In this document: piece by piece, positions 20,742 through 31,410 of the stretch
How positions within the stretch are numbered: the stretch's first letter is position 1
Layout of the letters: each line of letters begins with the position of its first letter
NCBI GenBank assembly: GCA_964035575.1
Contig: OZ037886.1
Coordinates: 62,001-126,000 of the forward strand
Reading direction: 5' to 3'
Length of the DNA: 64,000 bases
DNA from: Rhynchopus sp. YZ270_cl-10
Lineage: Eukaryota > Euglenozoa > Diplonemea > Diplonemida > Diplonemidae
Made by a program: the position numbers and the translations under genes
The notes under the pieces: model-generated
Seen by the model: only the letters and a program-made list of their open reading frames with translations
Told to the model about the DNA's origin: nothing
Database searches by the model: none

Positions 20742-21567
20742 ATCCGGTGCATTTGTGTAGGGATGGTGTTACTGGATGTGGTGTGATGTGGGTAAGGGTG
20801 AAGGGTTAATGGGGAGAGAAGAGGTGTTAGGGAAAAGAGAGCGGAAGGGAGGGAGGGAGGGAACAGGGATTGTTGTTGAACTGATCTGCAATGAACGTTG
20901 TATGAAAAAGAAGAAGAATATGAAGATGAATGTGCCTCACTGTGCACACACATCAAAAAAAAAGGGGGGGGGGGGGGAACGAATTGTCAAAGAAATGAAA
21001 TCATTGTCAGAATATATTTTCAACATTGGTACATAACAAAAAAAAAACCACGTGGGGGAAAACAGGCACTCTGTAGGGGGGGAAGGGGAGGTGAATTTAG
21101 AGAAAAAAAGGGACGAAAGCAACCGCAACAGAGTTGTGGGCGGTATACAATAGCGAGTCCCACGAAGATGCTTGGCCACACCCAAAGAGCAACAATAACG
21201 AAAAAAAATAGACAAGCAACAGCACGCTGGATAAACAAGGGCAGGGGGTACATAAGAAATATGGTTACAGCCACTGCAAACATCTAGAAAGCCCAGAGAC
21301 AGCCCGTCGCTTGGGTGTTTTCACAATAGGTGCACAAACTGCAAAAGGCAAGAGAAGATCGAAAACCAGCTACGAGGTCACTTGCGCGTTTGCTCTGTAC
21401 GGTGCACATAAAATGTGTTTGTGGTAATAAATAAAACCATGGTCCCCACTTGCCACATGATCAGAGTATGGCAGAGTAAAGTAAATCGAAGAACATCCAA
21501 GAGAGGTAAGACAAAGAGCATAACCGACTCACATCAGCAGTCGGCACACCCTAGAAGTGAAGCAAAC
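20742..21567. other. gene-free spacer
   Basis: Holds a purine-rich stretch, a type-E hairpin (20925-20954), a G-run (20965-20978) and nothing coding. Confidence 0.7.
20925..20954 (-). repeat. type-E hairpin element
   Basis: Outer GATG/CATC, inner TGTGC/GCACA, loop CTCACTGT: the same loop as at 10681 and 54026 with different stem bases. Confidence 0.75.
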
Positions 21568-22788
21568 CTACAGTGCGCTGTGCTTGTAGGTGTTGCCGGG
21601 CTGCCAGCACTTCTTCTCGTCGGCCCACACGCCGCCCGAGGAGGTGAGCTTCTCCCAGGCCGCTGCGAAGGCAGTCTCAAGCTTCGGGAGGTCCGTGGCG
21701 TACTCCTTCACAATGTCAGCGTACACGTTGTCGTAGACAAGCGCCACGTCCGTCGTCATCATCATCAGGTCGGGCTTCTGGGGGATGCGCCACTGGTACT
21801 TGCCTCCAGGTCCCTTGTACGAGGTGTAGTTCTTTCCCCATGTGTTCAGAAGGGTGAAGTACTCGTTGTCCCACTTGAAGGGGTCCGTCGTCCACGGTCC
21901 GTCAATTCCGCTCGTGAACGTGTCCTCTCCCTTGCCAGTCCCGCATGCACCCGGCCACGGGTCCTGGGGCTGGTCCTTGGGGGCGGGTCCCGCACCAGAC
22001 GGGCAGGCACCGTGGGTGCGTCCGAAGGCGTGGCCACCACCAATGAGTGCAACGGTCTCAGTGTCGTTCATGCCCATGCGGCTGAACACGTCACGGATCT
22101 GCACAGCGCTGATGGCAGGGTCCGGGACACCCATGAAGCCCTCAGGGTTGACGTAGATCAGACCCACAGTCGAGGTTCCCAGCGGCACCTTGCAGTCTCC
22201 CTGGATCGGGCATGCGGGCTGCTCGGGGCCAGGGCCCAGGGGTGCGCTCTTGCTGCCGTTTGCGTCGTCCACACGACCAACGCAGATCTCGTTGATCGGC
22301 CCACCCATGTGCAGGATCGAGCTGGTTCCGGCAAGGATGAACAGGTCTCCCCAGCTCAGGGCGTCACCGTACTTCTGCTTGATGGGCCACAGCAGACCAC
22401 GTGCCTTGTCGAGGTTGGTGTTGTCGTCCCAGCTGTTCTCAGGCTGGAAGCGTTGGCGTCCTCCGCTGCAGCCACCACGGCCGTCGGTGTTGCGGTACGA
22501 CCCAGAGCAGTGCCACGACAGACGTGTGAACAGCCCACCGTACGACGTTCCCACAGCAGACGTCGCCGACGTGTCGGCAGGCCAGCACTCCTGCGTCTTT
22601 GTCAGCATGTGCACAATGTCCGCCACCACGGCCTGGATGTTCAGCCCCTTCAGTGCCGTGTTGTACTCGGCCAGCGTCGGGATCTCCGCCTCGTCAGAGG
22701 GGGGCGTTCCGTGCAGCTCACCTGGGCATTGCTTTGCCACAGAGGGGCACGCAACTGCGAACAGAAGGAGTGCGGCTTTTGCTGCCAT
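21568..22788 (-). CDS. secreted single-domain KatG-like class I heme peroxidase, copy 1
   Basis: The product is 406 aa with a signal peptide (MAAKAALLLFAVACPSVA). It matches only the N-terminal catalytic domain of catalase-peroxidases (KatG, about 720 aa). Distal pocket: Arg89, Trp92, His93 in TRLSWHCSGSYR. Proximal pocket: His253 in GGGHAFGRTHG, Trp333, Asp347 in MMTTDVAL. The Trp92, Tyr212 (GLIYVNPEG) and Met238 (SRMGMND) that make the KatG Trp-Tyr-Met cofactor are all present, while the KatG THRD segment with the mobile arginine reads TSSGG. Cysteines suit an oxidising compartment. It should reduce hydrogen peroxide in the secretory pathway or outside the cell; catalase activity is uncertain. 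A predicted trans-splice acceptor is at 22803-22804. Nearly identical to the copy at 43935; the C-terminus differs (NTYKHSAL here). Confidence 0.93.
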   Translation of the reverse strand: MAAKAALLLFAVACPSVAKQCPGELHGTPPSDEAEIPTLAEYNTALKGLNIQAVVADIVHMLTKTQECWPADTSATSAVGTSYGGLFTRLSWHCSGSYRNTDGRGGCSGGRQRFQPENSWDDNTNLDKARGLLWPIKQKYGDALSWGDLFILAGTSSILHMGGPINEICVGRVDDANGSKSAPLGPGPEQPACPIQGDCKVPLGTSTVGLIYVNPEGFMGVPDPAISAVQIRDVFSRMGMNDTETVALIGGGHAFGRTHGACPSGAGPAPKDQPQDPWPGACGTGKGEDTFTSGIDGPWTTDPFKWDNEYFTLLNTWGKNYTSYKGPGGKYQWRIPQKPDLMMMTTDVALVYDNVYADIVKEYATDLPKLETAFAAAWEKLTSSGGVWADEKKCWQPGNTYKHSAL

Positions 22789-22827
22789 TTTGATATTTTG
22801 CTCTGCAAATGATGTGTTGTGTTGTTG
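21581..22827 (-). repeat. duplicated block, copy 1 (partner 43939-45185)
   Basis: About 1.25 kb matches the second copy at a constant offset of 22358 nt with no indels and only a handful of substitutions. Similarity ends just past the stop and about 40 nt upstream of the ATG. Confidence 0.9.
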
Positions 22828-22830
22828 GAG
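22803..22830 (-). other. predicted trans-splice acceptor of peroxidase copy 1
   Basis: ACAACACATCATTTGCAG on the minus strand, AG at 22804-22803, 14 nt before the ATG. The same sequence with one change precedes copy 2. Confidence 0.45.
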
Positions 22831-23522
22831 ACGTGGAGAGGGGAAAGGGTTATATTCATAAAAGCAGGCGTTCTTTCTTGTTGTTCGTAAAAAAATGGGG
22901 AAACCAAGGAACAGAAAAATACGGATGAAAAAACAAGGGAAAGGAGGGACCACACAGTTGTTCTGAGCCCCATTAGCGACAAACCACTTCTGTGTACGAA
23001 CGTGGTGCCATTTAAAAAAAAACACTTGATTTTTTTTTGTTGTTCATTTTGCTTCACTGCTTTTCATCTTGGGGTTGTCGCCCCTTGAAAAACAGCGAAG
23101 ACGGGGGATGAGTAAAAAAGATTTTTTTTTTTTGTCGTTATAAATAGTCGCAAAAAAACAAAATTGTACATCTTCTTAAGACACTTGTAATTCTTTGAAG
23201 CACTTGTGCCTCACAACGTTGTGATGTTCTGTTTGTGATGAAGACGCCTTTGAATAAGATGAGGGACTTGATTGTTTGCCCCACGAATATCATGCATATA
23301 AGTGGGAGGGGGTTGATTCCCCCCTTTTGGATCACACCAAAGGAATTGGTGTACGTTTTTCTTCTTTTTTCCCCCAAATAAAAAAAAAAACAAACGCAGA
23401 AAAAAAGGATTGGGGAATTGAACACGACGTTCCAGACGCATCCGATTGAGGGCGGGAAGGGTGGAGACATCGCAGTGACGGGAAAAACACAAATCACTAA
23501 AAAAAAAAAAAATCAAAACTTG

Positions 23523-23553
23523 AAAAGATGCATCTGCCTCTCACACATCTTTT
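23523..23553 (-). repeat. type-E hairpin element
   Basis: AAAAGATG pairs with CATCTTTT (8 bp); the loop carries GCCTCTCA. Confidence 0.7.
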
Positions 23554-24125
23554 TAAAATCGGTAAGATGAGGCTTTGGCCTCCTATGTAGACTCGCCTTG
23601 AGAGAAACGTGAAAAATGTACACGCCTCTCACACATCTGAAAAGGGTCTCGAAAAAATCGTCTTATGCAGAATACCATGACAAATATCAAGGCCGGGCCA
23701 CACCTATCCCGAGACCGTCGATCCAGCTAGAAAAAGATAACCGCTAATAGCCTATGGGAGCAAACTGTATGATTTTTTTATTGATACAACCAAAGAACTC
23801 TGTCTCTACGACGAACTATTTTTTTGATTGTGCCAAAAAAAAAATAATAATAAACCATCAGACGCATGCCTCACACATACACACATCTTAGGACTGACAA
23901 CGTATGTACACCTCATAATAAAACAAAGCGTCATACGTCTTCAGACAGGGTATCTCTCTCTATCTTTCTCGACGGACCTACTACAGGCACAGGCACCAGA
24001 AGCACAAAGACGAAAAGAAGAAAAAAAAAATCGAGAACGCTCGGGTTAGTTGCAGTTGGTTCGCAAGCGTTGCTTGGCAAACCTCAGCGGGGGGGTATGT
24101 GTGTGTGTGTGGGTGTACGCAGTGA

Positions 24126-24234
24126 AGGGGGGTGCACTATGTAACTGTATCGTGAAAATTTCCCATCATAATACACATTGTGCATTATGCATAGCCAATT
24201 TTCACTATACAGTTCACTATGCCTATCCCCCCCT
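24126..24234. mobile_element. foldback element (about 109 bp)
   Basis: Left arm AGGGGGGTGCACTATGTAAC ... GTGAAAATT and right arm AATTTTCACTATACAG ... CCCCCCCT are inverted copies of about 35 nt with a few mismatches, around a centre with its own small palindrome (CATTGTGCATTATGCAT). No ORF. Confidence 0.65.
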
Positions 24235-24744
24235 CCCATCTGCCCCGTCTATGTGATGTACTGGAAAACTATAACAAAAGAAATTAGGTGACATTGACAA
24301 CATGCAGACACACCGCTAAGGATGCAGGCACGCGATTTAGTCACCTTGGTGGTGGGGGAAACATAGAACAGAGGAACATCAGGAACGAAGCAAAAAAGAG
24401 AAAAAAAAAGTGGAAACTCAAAATATACCCCCGTCTCGTTGTTACGGTAGAACATCAGTTAACGGGGGGGAGAGGAGTTTTATTTTGAAGAGAAAAAAAA
24501 CGCTTCGAACCAAAAAAAATGCTTCGACCAAAAGGCCCCTGTCCATAGTCTCTTATTGTTGAAGAAAATTTTAAAACGACCCGGTTTTTGGGTCATTATT
24601 TGACATACTTTTTCTTTAAAATTGAGGGGGGAAGGGAAAGTCGGGTAGACCGACATACTATAAAAAAAAACAAGGGGGAACAAAAAAGCAAGTAATTTGT
24701 TTTTTTGTGCGGTTTCACACACAAATAATAAAACAATTTGCTAA

Positions 24745-24775
24745 AAGTGGAATCTAACCCTTGGTTAGTCACCTT
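24745..24775 (-). repeat. type-A hairpin element, variant loop
   Basis: AAAGTGGAA and TCACCTTT arms, inner CTAACC and GGTTAG, six perfect inner pairs that differ from the usual CTAAGC/GCTTAG. Confidence 0.65.
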
Positions 24776-25230
24776 TAACAAAATGGTCTTTGTTGTTTTT
24801 TTTTTTTTTGTGGTCCACACTCAAGAAAAGAAAGGGTACTAAGACCTTGATTTTGCGCACACTGCGTTGCGTGGAGCACGCAAGTGTTGCGTACGATGTG
24901 TCTACCTTTTAAAAAAGGGGAAAAAAATACAGCCGAGAAAAATAAACCGTAACGTTTCGAACGGAAAATGAAAATGGCTGTTTTGAAGCGTCCCCCATTG
25001 GATAGGGAAAACGATCATACATTGAGGTGAAGACACTTTGCAACAATTGTGAGTCGCAACGAACTGGAAGTGCGCATTCTCCTTATTTAAAACAAAAGGT
25101 TCTCATGTTTTCTTTTTCAAAGGGAAAAAAAATAAGAGAAATAAACAAAAAGGCGAAGTTGCAAAAATACCAAATCAAGGCACTAAAAAAACTTCAAGAG
25201 ATGTACATCAGTTTAGCACATCTCATAAAA

Positions 25231-25253
25231 ATGTGTCTCTCTTGCGCACACAT
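25231..25253 (-). repeat. type-E hairpin element
   Basis: ATGTGT and ACACAT (6 bp) enclose CTCTCTTGCGC. A second degenerate copy precedes it at about 25199-25225. Confidence 0.6.
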
Positions 25254-25755
25254 CTTTTTAAAAAGAAGAAAAAGAAGAAAAAGAAAGAACACGATGTGGG
25301 GAGTGGAACTAAATTCTACATTCTCATCGTGTCTTTGACAGATGTGCACACCTCATTTCTCGAGATGGCATCAAATAACAAAAAGGAGGTTTTCGAATGA
25401 AAAGGAGGGCGATAACTTAACATAACTGGTCTTTTTTTAAAACAGACGCAGCCATGGTCCCTGCTGGACGGTCAACACCCTTTTTTTTGCCTAGTTCTAT
25501 CTGGTCGAACCACTTTCTTTTTTATGCGAAAAAAATGTTTTAGAAACGGGTCATAAAAATGGAGAAAAATGAAAATACTTGAAGATGAAGGGGGGGGTCT
25601 CACGTCTTGCCGATGAGCAGTCCTCTTGATGAGCACGAGAAAGGGGGGCTAACCCCTTCCGAGAGAGTATATTCATGATGGAATATGCGGCCCAAGATCG
25701 GAGACGAGGGGGGGTGGGAAGGGTGTCTGGAATGCACGACGAAAAAAAAAAGTGT

Positions 25756-25797
25756 GTAAGATGAACCTAAGCCTCTCATGCTGAGTCAGTCACCTCA
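25756..25797 (-). repeat. type-A hairpin element
   Basis: GTAAGATGAACCTAAG, loop CCTCTCATG, CTGAGTCAGTCACCT. A four-base GTCA duplication lengthens the 3' arm. Confidence 0.65.
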
Positions 25798-25868
25798 AGA
25801 CACTGAAGAGAAAAAAACTTTAGTAAATATGCTTACTACCTAAACGTCATAATCACCTAATAAAACGG

Positions 25869-25904
25869 ATTTTTGACGGATTTTTAAAAAAATCCGTCAA
25901 AAAA
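25869..25904. repeat. near-perfect palindrome
   Basis: TTTTTGACGGATTTTT faces AAAAATCCGTCAAAAA around a few A. Could act as a transcript hairpin or be a tiny foldback. Confidence 0.75.
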
Positions 25905-26153
25905 GTGAAAAACAAAGAAAGTCATGCAAATTGAGGGAAATCCAGATACCCTGAACTACGCACACGAAAAACTCCCGAGCGGCGACATCACGACTGAAAA
26001 GTGAAAAGGTGTGGGAGTAAAAATCAAAAAACACATGAAGGTCTTTCCCCCCCCGCGTAGCCTTGACTTCTCTAGGTGATGAGATCATAAAAGCTGTTAC
26101 TACACCATCTCTAACTGCAATGAGTTGCCACTACGGAGTTAGATTTTTTTTTT

Positions 26154-26215
26154 GATAAATTGTTGGAGTAGTGTAGTTGCCTCGGTTGTGTTGCCACAGT
26201 TGTGCAATCTCCACT
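26154..26215 (-). repeat. SINE-like short repeat with A-tail
   Basis: Same unit as 12936-13000; plus-strand GATAAATTGTTGGAGTAGTG, TAGTTGCCTCGGTTGTGTTG, CCACAGTTGTGCAATCTCCA, preceded by T10. Confidence 0.75.
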
Positions 26216-26352
26216 GTTTTTTTTGGCATTTAAATTTAAAGGGAAGTGTGAGACTCAAAAAAAATTTCTTTTTTGTTTCGCTCCCCGCTGGATTAGCAGC
26301 GGACAGACTATAGAACACCACACTTCATAAATAATAAGACAAGAGATAAGTT

Positions 26353-26404
26353 GGTAAGATGAACGGCAGCCTCTCTTTGTGTTAGTCAAGGCACCCACCT
26401 TACC
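26353..26404 (-). repeat. type-A hairpin element
   Basis: Outer arms GGTAAG and CTTACC pair perfectly, then ATG opposite CAC as in other copies. Preceded by ATAAGTT. Confidence 0.75.
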
Positions 26405-27518
26405 CACTCTGTGATCTCTGCATAATAAAACAAAAAAAGACCCGCTCAAAAAGCATCAACTGTTTCATGTAAAGGAAATGTAGTGAAATGAAGAGATGAA
26501 ATAGAACAAAAAAAAAGAAAAAAATAGGGAAAAAAAGAGAGCACAAAAAATTTCATATACTATCTACTGAATAGAAGGTATAATAGGGTACACTAAATGT
26601 GCCCATAAAAAAGGGGGTTGAATGTTTTTTTTAACGATGTGTGTAGGGTATTGTGTACACACATTGTTTTAAAAAAACACACACACAAAGAAAAAAAAGT
26701 TGATGTAGAGTAAAAAAGTGAACTTAAAGCCACTCTGGGCTTATCACCTTCACCTTTGAAGAAAAAAGAGTTGAGGTTAACTGAAGCTCTGTGCTGCAGT
26801 CAAAAAAATAAAAAGGAGGAACACAAAAAAGACACCAAAACACCCACAGCGGGTTTAAACACTGATTCAGGGGGTGATTTGGCGTCCGATGTGATTGAGG
26901 GGGGGTAAAAATAAACAAATAAACATTTTCAGCCTTCCATTGTCATCGCTTCTCGCCCACATCGTGGGCTTTTGTAGCAAATATAACCAAGAAGCAAAAC
27001 AAACGAGACTTTGCTTGGTCCCTGCCTGTCTACTTTTTATGAAAATATTTACCTTTTTTTTTAACCATTCCTTTTTAGGGAAACGGAGCATGTACGGTCC
27101 TGGAAGCTCCAAGAAAAAATGGAGTCGGTGGGCTAAAGAGGAAGTTTCCTTCCTAAACGTGCACACACACACACTGGCAAAAAAAAAGGGGGGGATCTTT
27201 GTATCGTTGTTGAATCATTGCTTACCAATGGTGCACTCCAATACTGGCCCCTTTATTTATTTTTTTTTAACTAGTCGCATTGGTTGACATATGGGAGATA
27301 GGAGGAAGAGAGAGAGGAAAGGAGAAGGTATTCGTGGGATTTCTTATTTCGCAGTATATTTCTTTCAAAAAAGAGAGAAAAAAAAAGACGTTTTGAGTGG
27401 AGTACACAAAAGGTGACGCTCCACTCTTTTGAAAAAAAACAATCTGTTTGGTTTACTTCCCACAAAGCTGGATTCATTTTATTTCTTTTTTTTTCAAATT
27501 CTTTTTCATTTATTGCGC

Positions 27519-28523
27519 CTAGTCCAGATCAATCTCGGTCTGCGCGCATGGAGTGCAGGTTGGGGGTCCTGTGGGGATTGCTGCGGGGCACCAGGTGGAG
27601 GAGCATGCACCGTCCTTCCAAGCACATTCGTTGGAATCATCGCACATTTCTTGACCGAAGAGGCCGCAGTCGTGTGCACCCTGGCGGACGAAGACGGCGA
27701 TGTTGGAGAGAGCAACCTCTGTGGCAGGGAGCACTTCAGTCTCGCCAGCGTCGACCAGCTTTCTGAACCCAACCATGCGGTGCTTGTCTGCCAGGAAGGA
27801 GAACCGCGGGGAGCAGTGTCCCGGTGCCCACCCCGCAAGCGGCATAGTCGCAGGGAACTTCCCGTTGGTCGCAGACGAGCACGGCACGCAGTGGTACGTC
27901 ACAACAATCACCTCGCAAGGCGTGTCGTCGCAGTTCGCAGGGCACTCAACCTGGATCTCAGCGCCCAAAGGGATCTCAGAAGTCTGGTCCGGGTAGAACG
28001 CCCTGACGCCGTCCTTGAGGAGGACCGGGGGGAAGTTGTGCAGGGTGACCTGGTCGTCGCCAAGTGTCCATCCAAGGGTGTTCTCGGAGACGGCGTAGGC
28101 AGGCAGGGAGTTCACTGCGGTAGGGCGCCAGAGGTCTCTGACAACGGCCTCCTCGGTGTTGATGGGGTTGCACGGTGGGGTAGGGGGGGTGGGTGGGCTG
28201 GTGGGTGCGGGTGCGGGGGTGTCACAGTCGCTGCTGCTGCCGCTCTTGCTGCTACCGCTGTTGCTGCTGGCACTTCCACTGCTGCTGCTGCCGCTGCTGC
28301 TGCTCCCACTGCTGCTGCTGCCGCTGTGGCTGTGGCTGCTGCCACTTCCACTGCTGCTGCTGCCACTGCTGCTGCTGCCGCTGCTGCTGCTTCCACTGCT
28401 GCTGCTGCCACTGCTGCTGCTGCCGGTGTCGGGAGTGAGGGTGCGGCCCGACACGTGCCTTTCCCCGCGTGCCTCTGCCGACACAGCAAAGAGAGCGACA
28501 ACGAGTGCAACTCTGGTGAACAT
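27519..28523 (-). CDS. secreted Ser-rich, Cys-rich protein, unknown family
   Basis: Intronless, 334 aa. Residues 1-18 are a clear signal peptide (MFTRVALVVALFAVSAEA). Residues about 34-100 are a low-complexity stalk of GSSSS units, encoded by a CTG/CTT-type trinucleotide array, followed by a Pro/Thr-rich linker. The remaining 220 residues form an unrecognised globular domain with paired cysteines (CPANCDDTPC, CVPC, CAWKDGACSSTWC). A secreted or cell-surface protein with a likely glycosylated stalk is the natural reading; no GPI-type hydrophobic tail is present. The Ser array is prone to length change between strains. Confidence 0.82.
   Translation of the reverse strand: MFTRVALVVALFAVSAEARGERHVSGRTLTPDTGSSSSGSSSSGSSSSGSSSSGSSSSGSGSSHSHSGSSSSGSSSSGSSSSGSASSNSGSSKSGSSSDCDTPAPAPTSPPTPPTPPCNPINTEEAVVRDLWRPTAVNSLPAYAVSENTLGWTLGDDQVTLHNFPPVLLKDGVRAFYPDQTSEIPLGAEIQVECPANCDDTPCEVIVVTYHCVPCSSATNGKFPATMPLAGWAPGHCSPRFSFLADKHRMVGFRKLVDAGETEVLPATEVALSNIAVFVRQGAHDCGLFGQEMCDDSNECAWKDGACSSTWCPAAIPTGPPTCTPCAQTEIDLD
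28246..28425. repeat. in-frame Ser/Gly-coding tandem repeat
   Basis: About 180 nt of degenerate 15-nt units (GCTGCTGCTGCCRCT on the plus strand) encode the GSSSS stalk of the secreted protein. Confidence 0.85.
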
Positions 28524-28863
28524 TGTAAGAATCGAAAAAATAGGTGTTGGAAGTTAGTTATTCTGTGGGGTATGTGTGGTGTGTGTTGTGGGGAAAGGTG
28601 GTCAGACGATCCTGATCTCTTTGTACTGAGTCACCATGAAGAGAATGAGGAAAAGGGTTGTTGCTTTTCATTTTGCAATAGCTAGTATCGATCACTTGCT
28701 GTATTATCAAGAAAAAATGACCCATTTTTGCCGAATGCAAAAACCCCACAAAGGTGATGCACTCCTTTGGTAACCCAACCCATATGTTGCTCGTTGCAAC
28801 GACCCCTTTTGCCCAAGGTAACCCAATGCAGCAATGGCCGCATCCTGCTGTACTGTGTGAACT

Positions 28864-30715
28864 CTATTCGCTACTCGCACTGTCCTCACTTTCCTTCTCC
28901 CCGCCAGATGCCTCTCTGCGTCTATCGCTGCGGTCGCGACTGCTGTCCCTGTGCGACTTATCGCCTCTGCTCTGTGTTGCCTCTCTCTCGATGCTGGAGC
29001 TGTCAGAGCGCTTCTTGTCGCTCACGTCCTTCTTGTCCTTCGTGTCGTCCTGTGTGCTGTCCCCGCGGCGTGAGTCGCGCTTCGTATCTTTTTCGTCGTC
29101 GTTGCGACCAGAGTCACGCTTCCGTGGTGACCCCCTTCCGCGCGAGTCACGTCTGTCACGTGCACGGCTGTCCTTCCTGTCGCCTTCCCTGCGTGAGTCA
29201 CGCTCATCGTCACCACGTCTGTCACGCACACGTCTGTCATCACGATCGTCGCCGCGTCTGTCGCGAGTGCGTCTGTCGTCGCGGTCATCGCGTCTGTGAA
29301 CACGTCTGTCGTCGCGATCGCTGTCTCTTCTATCGCGTGCGTCACGGTCGTCGCGTCTGTCACGACTGCGCCTGTCGTCACGGCTGTCACGGTTGTCACG
29401 TGTGCGGCTGTCTCTCCTGTCGCCCTCGCGGTCGCCGCGTCTGCCGCTCTCTCTGCGTGAGTCACGGTCATCATCGCGTCTGTCACGAACACGTCTGTCG
29501 CCCTCTCTGCGCGAGTCATCGCGTCTATCGCGGGTGCGTCTGTCATCACGGTTGTCACGGTCATCGCGCCTGTCGCGTGCACGGCTGTCCTTTCTGTCAC
29601 CTTCCTTACGTGAGTCGCGTTCGTCATCGCCACGTCTGTCACGCGCACGTTTGTCGTCACGGTCATCACGTTTGTCACCCTCTCTGCGCGAGTCGCCACG
29701 TCTGTCACGATCATCGCCGCTCTTGTTGCGTGAGTCACGCTCATCATCGCCACGTCTGTCTCGCACACGTCTGTCGTCACGGTCGTCGCGTCTGTCACGG
29801 GTACGGCTGTCGTCACGGCTGTCACGAGCACGACTGTCCTTCCTGTCTCCGTCACGGTCGTCGCGTCTGTCGCGTGCACGGCTGTCGTGGCGGTCCTCTG
29901 CCTTCTGCTTCTGTGTGGCGGCAAGCTTGCGCTGCTCCTCCTCTAGCGCAGCCTTCGCCAGCTTTGCCTCTGCGTCGTGCTTGGCCTGGAGCTGCTTGGC
30001 CTCCTTCTCCTTCCTCTTCTTCTCCTTCTTCTTCTCTCTGCGACGCACTTCAGACGATGCGGTGCTGTGGACAACAAAGATAACAATACAAACAACTGCA
30101 CACGACGATAATTTCCTCCAAACCCTCAATAAATTTTCAAAAACATAAAAATGGGAATCACTTCAGGCACCTCCGACTGACCCACACACGATGCCAGCCA
30201 TCCGAAAAGCATCGCCTTGCCAACAGAAGGTGTAAAAAGGAAACCTAATGGCTTGCGTACCGTAGTGTGAACGGGGGGCGGTACACAACCCTGACTAAAA
30301 ACAAAAAAAAAAAAATCAGATGATCTCCCCGCAAGAATTTTACAAAAACATACCTGCTTGACGACGACGATGATGACGACGACGACGACGATGACGATGA
30401 AGAGGAGGAGGACGACGAAGACCTGCGTCTGCTGTTCTTTGCCCTCAGCGACGCCAGCTTCGCCTCAAGCTTCATGAGCTTGCGCGACTTCTGCTGCTCC
30501 TTCACACCCAACTCCACAGGCGCTACCTTATGCAGGGACGGGTTCTCTGCACGCTGCGTGGCGCTGGGGCGCGACAGGTACACCTCACCCACAGTGCACT
30601 CAAAGGACCAATGCCCTAGCTGGTGGCATTTCTGACAACGCTGCGAGCCAGGTGCGACCTTGGGTGCATTTATTTCGGTACTGTACCCTGTCGGGGGGCC
30701 ACCTCGTTTGCTCAT
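28864..30715 (-). CDS. ZCCHC10-like zinc-knuckle protein with Arg/Asp-rich tail
   Basis: Two exons, 30715-30354 and 30064-28864, joined over a 288-nt GTATGT...CCACAG intron, give 520 aa. The CCHC knuckle is C27-x2-C30-x4-H35-x4-C40 in the context RCQKCHQLGHWSFEC ... YLSRP, which is the ZCCHC10 pattern (GHWTYEC, YLHRPS). A poly-Ser tract spans the splice junction. The second exon encodes a Lys/Glu helix and then some 250 residues of RDRRDD, RVRDRRGDD and SRARD units, an RD/RS-like domain typical of nuclear RNA-processing factors. Expected role: RNA binding in splicing or related nuclear steps; inferred. The intron contains a type-C repeat and a type-G repeat. The second exon alone has no ATG, so it belongs with the first. 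Confidence 0.82.
30166..30210 (-). repeat. type-C dispersed repeat, intronic
   Basis: GGCACCTCCGACTGACCCAC, ACACGATGCCAGCCATCC. Lies within the 30065-30353 intron. Confidence 0.7.
30256..30290 (-). repeat. type-G repeat (GGCGGTACACAACC), intronic
   Basis: GTACCGTAGTGTGAACGGGG, GGCGGTACACAACC; related copies at 37305-37339 and 61039-61076 (GTACYGTA ... GAACG ... GGCGGTWCACAACC). Confidence 0.6.
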
Positions 30716-31022
30716 TGTGTGCTATGATTTTGTTCTGTTTGAAAGATGAGTTGACTTAAAATACAAAGCCCTCGACAGTATAGCTTTGGTGACCCCAACC
30801 ATGCAGTCCTACATCCATTTCGAGGTTGACATCTGAACATATGCCTCACGTGCAATGTATTTACATGGAATACTATTAGGCTGTCAGAGTTGTGTCTACA
30901 CAATGCAACGCAAGGAGACGTCCAGTAGGAACACCGAAATCGCTGACCAGATTCGGAAGGTCGATGAGCACTTCCAGTGCTCTGGTGCAGACGAGCCCTC
31001 CTTGCACAAGAACATAATGAAG

Positions 31023-31062
31023 TTGACGTGACATACAAAGCCCTCTCATGGCAGTGTACCTT
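31023..31062 (-). repeat. type-B hairpin element
   Basis: GAAGTTGACGTGACATACAAAG (5' part), loop CCCTCTCATG, then GCAGTGTACCTT; TACA pairs with TGTA. Confidence 0.65.
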
Positions 31063-31272
31063 ACTGTACATGACCGGTTGTACCAGGGTCCCCACCCAAT
31101 GAAGATTGAAAGGAAAAAGGGGGGGCTCTGAGGGAAATGTGTGTCATGGCATTGATCACCATAATATGCACCCCCTATCCCTAACCCTGTTGAAAACTTT
31201 TTGACCTGCCCCCTTTTTTGTCTACTGCGGAACCTTCTGATAATGGTATTGTGTACGCACAAAATATAAAAG

Positions 31273-31323
31273 GGAAGTTTGAAAGTGCAAACGCCTCACC
31301 GTTCATCGGCAGACACAGGCACC
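31273..31323 (-). repeat. type-D hairpin element
   Basis: GGAAGTTTGAAAGTGC, AAACGCCTCACC, GGCAGACACAGGCACC; near relative of 34126 and 63612. Confidence 0.65.
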
Positions 31324-31362
31324 TAACGAGGAAATAAATAAAAATGGTGTTTACTGCTGCAG

Positions 31363-31410
31363 GCACCTCCAACTGACCCACTTACGATGCCAGCCACCCG
31401 GATGAAAGCA
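31363..31410 (-). repeat. type-C dispersed repeat
   Basis: AGGCACCTCCAACTGACCCA, CTTACGATGCCAGCCACCCG, GATGAAAGCA. Confidence 0.75.

Larger units (their letters stand above)
22789..27518. other. 4.7-kb gene-free region
   Basis: No supportable gene. Holds type-E hairpins (23523-23553, near 23610, 25199-25253), type-A hairpins (24745, 25756, 26353, 26714), a foldback (24126-24234), a short palindrome (25869-25904), a SINE-like repeat (26154-26215) and many A/T tracts. Confidence 0.7.

Noticed and set aside
21415-22812. Long plus-strand ORF (465 codons) overlapping the peroxidase gene, with a matching one at 43875-45212
   Set aside because: It is the antisense frame of the GC-rich peroxidase; the minus-strand frame has all heme-peroxidase motifs and a signal peptide. 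The duplication explains its recurrence.
28767-30083. Plus-strand ORF full of Cys/His/Arg
   Set aside because: Antisense of the Arg/Asp-rich domain; its composition is a mirror of that repeat.
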